Source: CAVVST01 sp963750995 (lineage in GTDB: Bacteria > Acidobacteriota > Vicinamibacteria > Vicinamibacterales > UBA2999). Taken from it: a stretch of DNA of 64,000 nucleotides. The notes beneath the pieces were generated by a model, which made no database searches, had not been told where the DNA came from, and saw only the letters and a list, made by a program, of their open reading frames with translations. Below, piece after piece: positions 11,139-19,312 of this stretch. The stretch spans positions 1,426,001 through 1,490,000 of the forward strand of contig CAVVST010000005.1 of assembly GCA_963750995.1 (NCBI GenBank), read 5' to 3'. Every line of letters starts with the position of its first letter. Within the stretch, counting starts at the first letter, position 1. Both the position numbers and the translations under genes were made by a program.

Positions 11139-11711
11139 ATGGTGGTGCCACGCGCAGAGGTCACCGAACTGCTCCAGCAGTGGAGCGTCGGGCGCCAGGA
11201 GGCGCTCGACCAGCTGTTGCCGGCGATTTACGGGGAATTGAAACGCCTTGCGGGCAGCTACCTGCGCCGGGAACGGCCGGACCACACCCTGCAGGCGACG
11301 GCGCTGGTCCACGAAGCCTTCCTCAAGCTGGTGGACCAGCGAGACGTGCGCTGGCAGAACCGCGCGCACTTTTACGGCATCGCCGCGCAGATCATGCGCC
11401 GCATTCTCGTAGATCATGCGAGGGCGCACAGGGCGTCGAAGCGCGGGGCCGGCGAGCGGCCGCTCTCGCTCGAGGACGCGCTGGCGATCGCGCCGGCGCC
11501 TGACGTCGATGTGCTGGCCCTCGACGAGGCGCTGACACGGCTCGCGGCATTGGACCCGCAACAAAGCCGCGTCGTGGAACTGCGGTTCTTTGGCGGATTG
11601 ACGATCGAGGAAACCGCCGAGGTGCTCGGCATTTCGCCCGCGACGGTCGGCCGCGAATGGACGCTGGCGAAAGCGTGGCTGTACGCGGAGCTCGGTCCGG
11701 CCACGTCATGA
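11139..11711 (+). CDS. ECF-like sigma factor of the kinase-associated group
   Basis: 190 aa. It matches the sigma-70 group common in Acidobacteriota and Planctomycetes, with the hallmark HTLQATALVHEAFLKL, then HFYGIAAQIMRRILVDHAR (region 2) and LTIEETAEVLGISPATVGRE (region 4 helix-turn-helix). Such genes usually sit beside Ser/Thr kinase-TPR genes, exactly as here: the stop overlaps the ATG of the kinase at 11708 (ATGA). A TATTCT hexamer at 11116-11121, 17 bp before the start, could be its -10 box with a very short leader (inference). The adjoining kinases probably link an envelope signal to this sigma factor, although no direct phosphorylation site can be named. Confidence 0.9.
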   Translation: MVVPRAEVTELLQQWSVGRQEALDQLLPAIYGELKRLAGSYLRRERPDHTLQATALVHEAFLKLVDQRDVRWQNRAHFYGIAAQIMRRILVDHARAHRASKRGAGERPLSLEDALAIAPAPDVDVLALDEALTRLAALDPQQSRVVELRFFGGLTIEETAEVLGISPATVGREWTLAKAWLYAELGPATS

Positions 11712-14700
11712 ATCCCGATCAATGGCGGCGGGTCAAGGAGGTGTTTCACCTCGCGCTCGCCCGCGCACCCGGAGAGCGCGCGCGATTCCTGGACGGCGTG
11801 TGCGCCGGCGAGGACGACCTTCGCGCCGAAGTCGAACGTCTGCTGACCGCGCACGCGAAGGCCGGCGGCTTCATCGAGACCTCACCCGTGTCCGGCGTGG
11901 TCCAGCCGTCGGCTCGAACGGTTACGACGCTCACTGGCCGCGCGCTCGATCATTACAACGTCGGACGCCTCATCGGCGCCGGCGGAATGGGCGAGGTCTA
12001 CGCCGCTCACGACACCGATCTCGACCGCGCCGTCGCGTTGAAGGTTGTCGGCGGCGTCGGCGGCGCGGCGGCGCAGCTAGCCCTTCGGCGCGAAGCGCAG
12101 CGCGCCTCGCAGCTCAATCACCCGAACATCTGCACGATTCACGAGGTCGGCGCGTTCGAGGGTCAGGCGTACATCGTCATGGAGTACGTCGAAGGGCAAT
12201 CACTGTACGAACTGATCGGAAGCGAGGGATTGCCGCTCGAAACCACGCTCCGGTACGGGATTCAGGTCGCTGACGCACTCGCGCACGCCCATGAACAGGG
12301 CATCGTGCATCGGGACCTCAAGAGCGCAAATGTGACGGTGACACCCGATGGGCGCGCCAAGGTACTCGACTTCGGCCTGGCGCTTGCGGTGTCGGCGGAC
12401 CAGGCCGGCGACGCGGCGCAGACGGGCGCCCCATCGGCCGGGGGTCAGCCGCTGGCAGGAACGCTCTCGTGCATGGCCCCTGAACTGCTGCGCGGCGCGA
12501 AGGCCGGCGCGCGCTCCGACATCTGGGCGCTCGGCGTGGTGCTGTACGAAATGGCCAGTGGGCATCGCCCGTTCGATGGCGAGACGTCGTTCGAGGTGAG
12601 TGCCGCAGTCCTGCACGCGGCGCCAGCCGCGCTCCCGGCCCGGATTCCGGCGTCTCTCCAGGCGATTATCCGGCGGTGCCTCGCCAAGGATCCGCACGAA
12701 CGCTACGGGCAGGCGATAGAAGTGCGCTCCGCGCTGGAAGCCGTGCAGGCGGAAGTCGAAGGCGGCGCTCGGGCACCTCGGATGCCATCCCGCCGGCAGC
12801 GAGTCCTTCGGGTACAGATCGCGACTGTTGCACTTGTCGTTGCGATCGCTGCGGTCGGTCTCGCGGTTACGTTCTCGTGGCCCTGGACGGGCGGCCCCGA
12901 GACACCGGTGGCGGTCGGCGCGGCGGGGCGTCCGGCGATTGCGGTGATGTCGTTCGACAACATGGCCGGCACGCCGGAAACGGCCTGGCTGTCCAGAGGC
13001 GTGCCGAACATGCTGCTGACAGGGCTTGCCCAGACGCGGGGCCTGGACATCGTGAGCGCGCAGCGTCTTCAGGAGATCGTCAAAGAGATGGGCGAAGACT
13101 CGCTGGAATCGCTCGAGCGCAACCAGGTGCCCGACGTCGCGCGCCGCGCCGGGGCGGGCGCCGTGGTGGTGGGCAGCATTTTCCAGGCTGGCGCGGAGAT
13201 CCGGATCGACGCGCAGCTCGAAGATCTCTCCACTGGCCGCGTCCTGGCGGCCGAAAGCGTGCGCGGCACCGACGTGTTCGCCCTCGTCGATCAACTCGCG
13301 GCGCGGATTCGCGATGGGGTCGGCTTTCGCGACGCGGCCAACATTCGCGGCGTAGCTGATGTCTCGTCCAACTCACTCGAGGCATACCGGCTGTATTCGC
13401 TGGGAGTGGATGCCTACAGCAACGTCAGGCCCGAGGATGCCCAGCAGCTGTTCGAACGGGCAATCGCAATTGATCCAGCTTTTGCCGCGGCCTACCTGCA
13501 CCTGGCCTTCGTCAACGACTTCATCGGCCGTCCGGTTGCCCGACGCCACTATCTGGGTAAGGCTGCCGAACACGCCGAACGCTTGAACGAGCGGCAGCAT
13601 CTGCTTCTCGAAATCGAAACAGCTCGCGACGCCGGCCATTCGGCCGCGGCGGCGCGCCAGCTCGACGCGCTGATCGCCCGCTTTCCCGATGCCGAAGACG
13701 CCTACGCCGTTGCCTTGTGGCTCTACGGTACCGTCGGACTGTTACCTGACCCGACCAAGCTGCTGGACATCGCCGCCACCGGCGTCGCCGCACTTCCCAG
13801 GTCCGGGCTCACTCGAAACGTGTATGCGTATTCACTGCTCGATGTTGGCCGGGACGCAGATGCCGTACAAGCATTTGACGAGTACGCCCGCGTTGTTCCC
13901 CGCGAGGCGAATTCGTACGACAGTTTCGGTGAAGCGCACCTCAGAATGGGGTCGCCCGAACGCGCCCTCGAGTATTACTCGCGCGCGCTCACGGTCGACG
14001 CCGGCTTTACCGCCGCCCACACCGGACGGGCATGGGGCCTGGCGATGTTGGGCCGCTACGATGAAGCCATCGCAGAGGACCCGCCAGACGCATCAGTGAA
14101 GGCGTACGTCCTTTCGCGGGCGGGTCGCTATCGGGACGCAGCACAGGTCCTCGGCGGCGCCAGTCGACGGGCTGACACCAATCAGAACGCTATCGATCAG
14201 GGAAGCATCAAGCTATTGACCTCGCTGATTGCGCTCGAGCGCGGTCAGCTCGATCGGGCCAGGACAGACCTCGCGGGAGCTGCGAAGCTTTTTGCTCAGT
14301 TGCCAGAGGAACGTCAAAGGCTCTATCTGGTACTCCTGCATTTTCTGTCAGGGATGGTCGAAGTGAAGGCAGGGCGACCCGCCGCGGCCGAGGCGCACCT
14401 GGAGTCGTTGCGACAGCATCACAAGCCCGGACTTCCTGCGGAGCGGTGGTGGGCGAAATCGCTGGAAGGCGAGATCGCGCTCGCCAGGGGCCGGCTGGAT
14501 GAAGCCGCCCTCGCGTATGACGCTGGTGAACCGTCCAGGAGGATGTGGACCTACATGGTCCTCACGCCCCCTGCAATCCTCGCGAACAATGCGCCGTCTC
14601 GTGATTTGCTCGCCCGGACGATGAAAGCGCGCGGAGATCTCGCGGGCGCGATTCAGGCCTACCGCCGTCTTGTTGGTCCCACGAATCACCACAATTGGAC

Positions 14701-14899
14701 CGCAATGCTCGAGCCTCGCCACGTGCTGGAACTGGCGCGGCTGCTCGAACGTACCGGATATCGCAACGACGCGCGCCAGGAGTTCCAGCGTTTCCTCGAT
14801 CTCTGGAAGAACGCCGATGGCGGGCTGCCTGAATTCGCAGAGGCGCGCCGCGCGGTGCAACGGCTCGGCGACGCGGAGGTGAGGCGCCCGAGCCCATGA
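11708..14899 (+). CDS. Transmembrane Ser/Thr protein kinase with TPR sensor, first of tandem pair
   Basis: 1063 aa. An 80-residue N-terminal helical region precedes a complete Hanks-type kinase: glycine loop GAGGMGEV (about 90), VAIK-type lysine in VALKVV (112), HRDLKSAN (201-208), DFGLA (221) and APELLRG. One membrane helix (about 370-395, IATVALVVAIAAVGLAVTF) leads to a periplasmic part. That starts with a FlgO/CsgG-like fold (AVMSFDNMAG..WLSRG, AGAVVVGSIFQAG, LVDQLAARI), followed by many TPR-like repeats to the C-terminus. ATP-dependent phosphorylation of unknown targets, probably driven by an envelope or protein-binding signal. Overlaps both neighbours by 4 bp (ATGA), so sigma factor and both kinases form one operon. 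The C-lobe DNA is almost identical to that of the next gene. Confidence 0.93.
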   Translation: MNPDQWRRVKEVFHLALARAPGERARFLDGVCAGEDDLRAEVERLLTAHAKAGGFIETSPVSGVVQPSARTVTTLTGRALDHYNVGRLIGAGGMGEVYAAHDTDLDRAVALKVVGGVGGAAAQLALRREAQRASQLNHPNICTIHEVGAFEGQAYIVMEYVEGQSLYELIGSEGLPLETTLRYGIQVADALAHAHEQGIVHRDLKSANVTVTPDGRAKVLDFGLALAVSADQAGDAAQTGAPSAGGQPLAGTLSCMAPELLRGAKAGARSDIWALGVVLYEMASGHRPFDGETSFEVSAAVLHAAPAALPARIPASLQAIIRRCLAKDPHERYGQAIEVRSALEAVQAEVEGGARAPRMPSRRQRVLRVQIATVALVVAIAAVGLAVTFSWPWTGGPETPVAVGAAGRPAIAVMSFDNMAGTPETAWLSRGVPNMLLTGLAQTRGLDIVSAQRLQEIVKEMGEDSLESLERNQVPDVARRAGAGAVVVGSIFQAGAEIRIDAQLEDLSTGRVLAAESVRGTDVFALVDQLAARIRDGVGFRDAANIRGVADVSSNSLEAYRLYSLGVDAYSNVRPEDAQQLFERAIAIDPAFAAAYLHLAFVNDFIGRPVARRHYLGKAAEHAERLNERQHLLLEIETARDAGHSAAAARQLDALIARFPDAEDAYAVALWLYGTVGLLPDPTKLLDIAATGVAALPRSGLTRNVYAYSLLDVGRDADAVQAFDEYARVVPREANSYDSFGEAHLRMGSPERALEYYSRALTVDAGFTAAHTGRAWGLAMLGRYDEAIAEDPPDASVKAYVLSRAGRYRDAAQVLGGASRRADTNQNAIDQGSIKLLTSLIALERGQLDRARTDLAGAAKLFAQLPEERQRLYLVLLHFLSGMVEVKAGRPAAAEAHLESLRQHHKPGLPAERWWAKSLEGEIALARGRLDEAALAYDAGEPSRRMWTYMVLTPPAILANNAPSRDLLARTMKARGDLAGAIQAYRRLVGPTNHHNWTAMLEPRHVLELARLLERTGYRNDARQEFQRFLDLWKNADGGLPEFAEARRAVQRLGDAEVRRPSP

Positions 14900-17800
14900 C
14901 CCCCGACAGGTGGCAGCTTGTCAAGGAAGGCTTTCACGCCGCACTCGAGCGACCGCCAGACGAGCGCGACGCGTTCCTCGATCGCCTGTGCGCAGGTGAC
15001 GTGGCCCTTCGCGCCGAAATTGCCAGGCTGCTGGCGGCGCACGTGGATGCCGGCGGCTTCATCGAAACCTCACCAGTTGCCGGGCTGACGCACACACCGG
15101 GACAGGTAGCCACCACGTTGACGGGTTCGGTAATCAATCACTACACAGTCGGACGCCTCATCGGCGCCGGCGGCATGGGCGCGGTCTACGCTGCGCACGA
15201 CACCGACCTCGATCGCGCGGTCGCGCTCAAGGTGGTCGGCGGCGGCGGCAGCGCAGCGGCACAGCTCGCGCTGCGGCGCGAAGCGCAGCGCGCGTCGCAG
15301 CTCAATCACCCGCATATCTGCACGATTCACGAAGTCGGCGACGTCGACGGCCGGGCCTATATCGTCATGGAGTATGTCGAGGGGAGCCAGCTCAGCGCGC
15401 TGATTGGGCGCGACGGCCTTCCGCTCGAAACGACGCTGCGGTACGGGATTCACGTTGCCGACGCGCTCGCGCACGCCCACGCCCAGGGCATCGTCCATCG
15501 CGATCTCAAGAGCGCGAATGTGGCGGTGACCCCCGACGGGCGGGCCAAGGTGTTGGACTTCGGTCTGGCACACGCGCTGGCGTCAGAGCCCGGCCAGGAG
15601 ATGGGGCCGACGGGCGCGGCCCAGACCATGGCGCCGCCCGTGGCGGGCACGCTTTCCTACATGGCGCCGGAACTGCTTCGCGGCGCGGCCGCCAGCTCGC
15701 GCTCGGATATCTGGGCGCTCGGCGTGGTGCTGTACGAAATAGCCAGCGGGCATCGCCCGTTCAATGGCGAGACGTCGTTCGAGCTGAGTGCCGCAATCCT
15801 GCACGCGGCGCCAGCCGCGCTCCCGGCCCGGATTCCGGCGTCTCTCCAGACGATTATCCGGCGCTGCCTCGCCAAGGATCCGCACGAACGCTACGGGCAG
15901 GCGATAGAGGTGCGCTCCGCATTGGAGGCGGTGCAGGCGGAAGTCAGCAGCGGCGCGAGTCACACACCCGTCAGGCCAGGTGCACACCGGATCCTTCGTG
16001 GGAGGCGTGCAGCCGTCGCCGCAATCGTGCTGGTGATGACGGCCGTCGTCGCGGGCGCGTTCACGTGGCGCTGGATGAACGGATCTGGAGGTCCGGTTGC
16101 ACTCGGCGCATCCGGGCGGCCGGCAGTCGCGGTGATGTACTTCGACAACATGGCTGGCACGGAGGACACCGCATGGTTGTCCAAGGGGCTGCCGTCTATG
16201 TTGCTTACCGGCCTCGCACAGACGCGCGGCCTGGACATCGTCAGCGCGCAGCGCCTCCAGGAGGTCGTCAAGGAGATAGGCGGCCAGAGTCTCGAATCGC
16301 TGGATCGAGCCCAGGTGCCGGATGTCGCGCGGCGCGCGGGTGCCGGCGCGGTGGTGGTCGGGAGCATCTTCAAAGCCGGCAACGAAATCCGGATCGACGC
16401 GCAGCTCGAGGACCTGTCCAACGGTCGCGTGCTGGTGGCCGAAAGCGTGCGCGGCACCGACGTGTTCGCGCTGGTCGATCAGCTGGCCGCGCGGATCCGT
16501 GACGGCATCGGATTCCGCGACGCAACCAGCATCCGCAGGGTGTCGGACGTTTCAACCACCTCACTCGAGGCGTTCCGGTTGTACTCGCAAGGTGTGGATG
16601 CGTTGTTCAACTCGCGAATGGACGACGCGGAGGAATTGCTCGAACGCGCGGTGGCCATCGATCCGACGTTCGCGGACGCATACGTGCAACTTGCGGACGC
16701 CAGCATGTTCCGAGGGTTTGTCGGTCTCCAGCGAGAGTACCTTCGTAAGGCAGCGGAGCATGCCGATCGGCTGGGAGAACGGCACCGGCTCATTTTGGAA
16801 GCCGTGTCGGCTCGGGCAGAGGGCGATTCCGCAACCACGGCACGGGCCATCGACGAACTGATCGAGAAGTTTCCTGATACCGATCAGGCGTACGCCCTCG
16901 CTGCCAGTTTGTATGCCCCGGTAACTGGGGTCGTCTACGACCCAGCGAAATGGTTGACAACCTCTGCCGCAGGTGCTGCCGCCCTGCCGAGGTCAAGCCT
17001 CACGCGCATAGTGTTCGCATACACGCTGCTTGGTTTGGGTCGGTATAAAGAGGCGCTTGGTGAGTTCGACGCTTATGTGCGGTTGGCTCCCCGTGAACCG
17101 AATCCTTTCGACAGTCTCGCGGAAGCCTACCTCGTGATGGGCGCCCCCGAGAAAGCGCTCGATACCTACTCGCGAGCGCTCACCATCGACCCCACCTTTG
17201 CCGGCTCACGTATCGGACGCGCGTGGAGCCTCGCGAGCCTGGGGCGCTATGACGACGCGATTCTCGAGGGTCCGCCGCAGTTCCTGCTGGCCAATTGGTC
17301 ATCCGTCCGGGCGCTCGTTCTTTCGCGCGTCGGCAGATATCGCGAAGCCCTCCAGGCCATCGAGACCGGGAGCCGAGAACCCAGAATTAGCGAAAATGCA
17401 GCGGAGCGTGGGATCCAGTTCCTGGTGTCGTCGTTCCTTGCGATCGAGCGCGGGGAGTACGAACGCGCGCTGCAGGACGCTGGCTCGGCAGAACGCACAT
17501 TGGCGAGTTTGCCCGACGAGACAAAGAGGGTCGGCCTCGTGCTGGTTCACTTGATGAGCGGGCTCGCTCAGGTCAGGGCGGGCCGTATAGATCGAGCTCG
17601 TGTGCATCTCGAGATGCAAGAGCGGCTGTTCAACTCCGGCGTCGAGGCTGAGAACTGGTGGCACAACGCGTTGGAAGGGGAAATCGCGTTGGCGACTGGC
17701 GACCTCGACAAGGCGGCATCCAGTTTTTCCGCCGGCCAACCCTCGAAGAAGATGTGGTTCAGCACCTTCAATTCGAATTTGTCGATTCTGGCGAACAATC

Positions 17801-18084
17801 TGATGTCGCGGGATGGACTCGCGCGCGTGGCGAAGGCGCGGGGGGATCTGCCCCGCGCGATTCAGATCTATCGTCAACTGCTGTCCTATGGGCCCGAGCA
17901 GAAATGGGTGTCGGCATTCGAGCCGCGGTATGTGCTGGAGATCGCGCGGTTGCTCGATCGTTCCGGAAATAGCCAGGCTGCACTGAAGGAGTACGAACGC
18001 TTTCTGGAGTTCTGGAAACACGCCGATTCCGGCTTGCCCGAGCCCCGCGAGGCGAGACGAGCCGTCGAGCGGCTCTCTCACTGA
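14896..18084 (+). CDS. Transmembrane Ser/Thr protein kinase with TPR sensor, second of tandem pair
   Basis: 1062 aa with the same architecture and numbering as its upstream neighbour: GAGGMGAV loop, VALKVV lysine, HRDLKSAN, DFGLA, APELLRG, one membrane helix (AAIVLVMTAVVAGAFTW), a FlgO/CsgG-like domain (AVMYFDNMAG, AGAVVVGSIFKAG) and TPR repeats. It arose by tandem duplication. The kinase and FlgO-like parts stay close, while the C-terminal TPR region has drifted widely, as expected if the two kinases now sense different partners with shared output (inference). The stop is followed by a gap of about 100 bp before the next gene, which has its own ribosome-binding site. Confidence 0.93.
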   Translation: MTPDRWQLVKEGFHAALERPPDERDAFLDRLCAGDVALRAEIARLLAAHVDAGGFIETSPVAGLTHTPGQVATTLTGSVINHYTVGRLIGAGGMGAVYAAHDTDLDRAVALKVVGGGGSAAAQLALRREAQRASQLNHPHICTIHEVGDVDGRAYIVMEYVEGSQLSALIGRDGLPLETTLRYGIHVADALAHAHAQGIVHRDLKSANVAVTPDGRAKVLDFGLAHALASEPGQEMGPTGAAQTMAPPVAGTLSYMAPELLRGAAASSRSDIWALGVVLYEIASGHRPFNGETSFELSAAILHAAPAALPARIPASLQTIIRRCLAKDPHERYGQAIEVRSALEAVQAEVSSGASHTPVRPGAHRILRGRRAAVAAIVLVMTAVVAGAFTWRWMNGSGGPVALGASGRPAVAVMYFDNMAGTEDTAWLSKGLPSMLLTGLAQTRGLDIVSAQRLQEVVKEIGGQSLESLDRAQVPDVARRAGAGAVVVGSIFKAGNEIRIDAQLEDLSNGRVLVAESVRGTDVFALVDQLAARIRDGIGFRDATSIRRVSDVSTTSLEAFRLYSQGVDALFNSRMDDAEELLERAVAIDPTFADAYVQLADASMFRGFVGLQREYLRKAAEHADRLGERHRLILEAVSARAEGDSATTARAIDELIEKFPDTDQAYALAASLYAPVTGVVYDPAKWLTTSAAGAAALPRSSLTRIVFAYTLLGLGRYKEALGEFDAYVRLAPREPNPFDSLAEAYLVMGAPEKALDTYSRALTIDPTFAGSRIGRAWSLASLGRYDDAILEGPPQFLLANWSSVRALVLSRVGRYREALQAIETGSREPRISENAAERGIQFLVSSFLAIERGEYERALQDAGSAERTLASLPDETKRVGLVLVHLMSGLAQVRAGRIDRARVHLEMQERLFNSGVEAENWWHNALEGEIALATGDLDKAASSFSAGQPSKKMWFSTFNSNLSILANNLMSRDGLARVAKARGDLPRAIQIYRQLLSYGPEQKWVSAFEPRYVLEIARLLDRSGNSQAALKEYERFLEFWKHADSGLPEPREARRAVERLSH

Positions 18085-18185
18085 AGCCATGCGCGCGACA
18101 GCACGGCTGCGCAGGCTGCCTCCTCGCGCTCGCCATTCGGATGATCAACAATCTCTGCCATCTTCTTCATAAGGAGTTCATCATC

Positions 18186-19214
18186 ATGCGATTTGTCACA
18201 TGTATCGCTCTTTCGATGTGGGCACTCGTGGGTGTCGCGACGGGCGCCTCGGCCCAGCAGCCACCTCCGCGGGGCATCGTCAACATCACCGGCCAGCTGT
18301 ATCGCGCGCAGAACGACAACCACTACACCGTGTTCCTGGTGACGCCCGAGGGCATCATCATGAGCGACCCGATCAATCGCGACTTCTCGCGGTGGCTCAA
18401 GGGCGAAATCGCGAGCCGGTTCAAAGTCCCTGTGCGGTACGTTCTGTACACACACAAGGACTGGGATCACGCCTCGGGCGGCGTCGTCTGGGCCGACACC
18501 GCCGAGTTTGTCGGCCATCGCAACATGCTCGCCGCGCTCGCGCCTCCCGCCGGTAACCCGCCCCTGACCGCTGACGCAGTGAAAATGGATGCCAATCGCA
18601 ACGGGCTCGTCGAGCGCGCCGAGGCTAGCGGGGCGGCTGCCGAGCGCTTCGCGCTCTTCGACTACAACCGCGACGAGGTCATCAGCGGTGCCGAACTGGC
18701 CCGCGGGTCGGTCAGCGACGTGTACCTTCCGACTACGACGTACACCGACCGCCACACCGTCACACTCGGTGGAAAGCGCGTCACCATGACTTACCTCGGT
18801 ACCGCGCATTCCGACGACAGCTCGGTGCTGCACTTCCCTGACGAACGCGCGGTGTTCAGCGCGGACATCCTGCAGGTGCGGAGATTGCCCGGCGGGCTGG
18901 CGCCAACCGTCGGGGCGTGGATCGACGCGCTGACGATCATCAACGCGCTCGACTTCGAGCATGCGCTGACCGGGCACGCGATGGCGGGAACGAAACAGGA
19001 CGCCGTTGCTGCCTTGCGCTATCTGGAGGACATCTCGCGGGGCGTCGCAGCCGGCGTTGGCGCGGGCCGCACCCTCGCCGAGATCCAGAAGACGCTCATG
19101 CTGGAAGCCTACAAAGGGTTCGAGCGCTGGGACACCTCGCGCGAAGCGCACATCGCGGCCGTCTATGGGACGCTGAAAGGTGTTAGGCCCGGAGCCGCAA
19201 CGGGCACCCGGTAA
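18186..19214 (+). CDS. Secreted metallo-beta-lactamase-fold hydrolase with EF-hand insertion
   Basis: 342 aa from the ATG at 18186, preceded by AAGGAG; the earlier ATG at 18141 would bury the signal peptide. A cleavable signal (MRFVTCIALSMW..GASAQ) sends it to the periplasm. The metal motif reads THKDWDHASG: the usual HxHxDH has Asp at the second His. Later ligands are GTAHSDDS and TGHAMAG. Between motif one and the later ones sits DANRNGLVERAE..FDYNRDEVISGAEL, two calcium-binding EF-hand loops with the 12-residue DxNxNG/DxNxD pattern and a terminal Glu. The substrate cannot be told; relatives include lactamases, lactonases and sulfatases. A strong hairpin follows at 19230. Confidence 0.85.
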   Translation: MRFVTCIALSMWALVGVATGASAQQPPPRGIVNITGQLYRAQNDNHYTVFLVTPEGIIMSDPINRDFSRWLKGEIASRFKVPVRYVLYTHKDWDHASGGVVWADTAEFVGHRNMLAALAPPAGNPPLTADAVKMDANRNGLVERAEASGAAAERFALFDYNRDEVISGAELARGSVSDVYLPTTTYTDRHTVTLGGKRVTMTYLGTAHSDDSSVLHFPDERAVFSADILQVRRLPGGLAPTVGAWIDALTIINALDFEHALTGHAMAGTKQDAVAALRYLEDISRGVAAGVGAGRTLAEIQKTLMLEAYKGFERWDTSREAHIAAVYGTLKGVRPGAATGTR

Positions 19215-19229
19215 GCATCGTCGACGCCT

Positions 19230-19266
19230 GGCCGGGCCCTGACGCGGAACCGCGGCGGGCCCGGCC
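19230..19266 (+). terminator. GC-rich nested hairpin after the MBL gene
   Basis: GGCCGGGCCC (19230-19239) pairs exactly with GGGCCCGGCC (19257-19266), and inside it CGCGG pairs with CCGCG around AA. It stands 15 bp after the stop and just upstream of the next promoter. It lacks a T tract but is well placed to insulate the two genes. Confidence 0.55.
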
Positions 19267-19282
19267 CCTCCTGTCGAGACGG

Positions 19283-19288
19283 TATAAT
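19283..19288 (+). promoter_or_regulatory. TATAAT -10 box upstream of the first Oar-like receptor
   Basis: GGTATAATCCG lies 25 bp before the ATG at 19313, with a CAGGAGG ribosome-binding site between them. The same GC-flanked TATAAT appears before the second receptor and the GGT gene. No clear -35 box is seen. Confidence 0.55.
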
Positions 19289-19312
19289 CCGCCCCGCAGA
19301 GACAGGAGGCGT

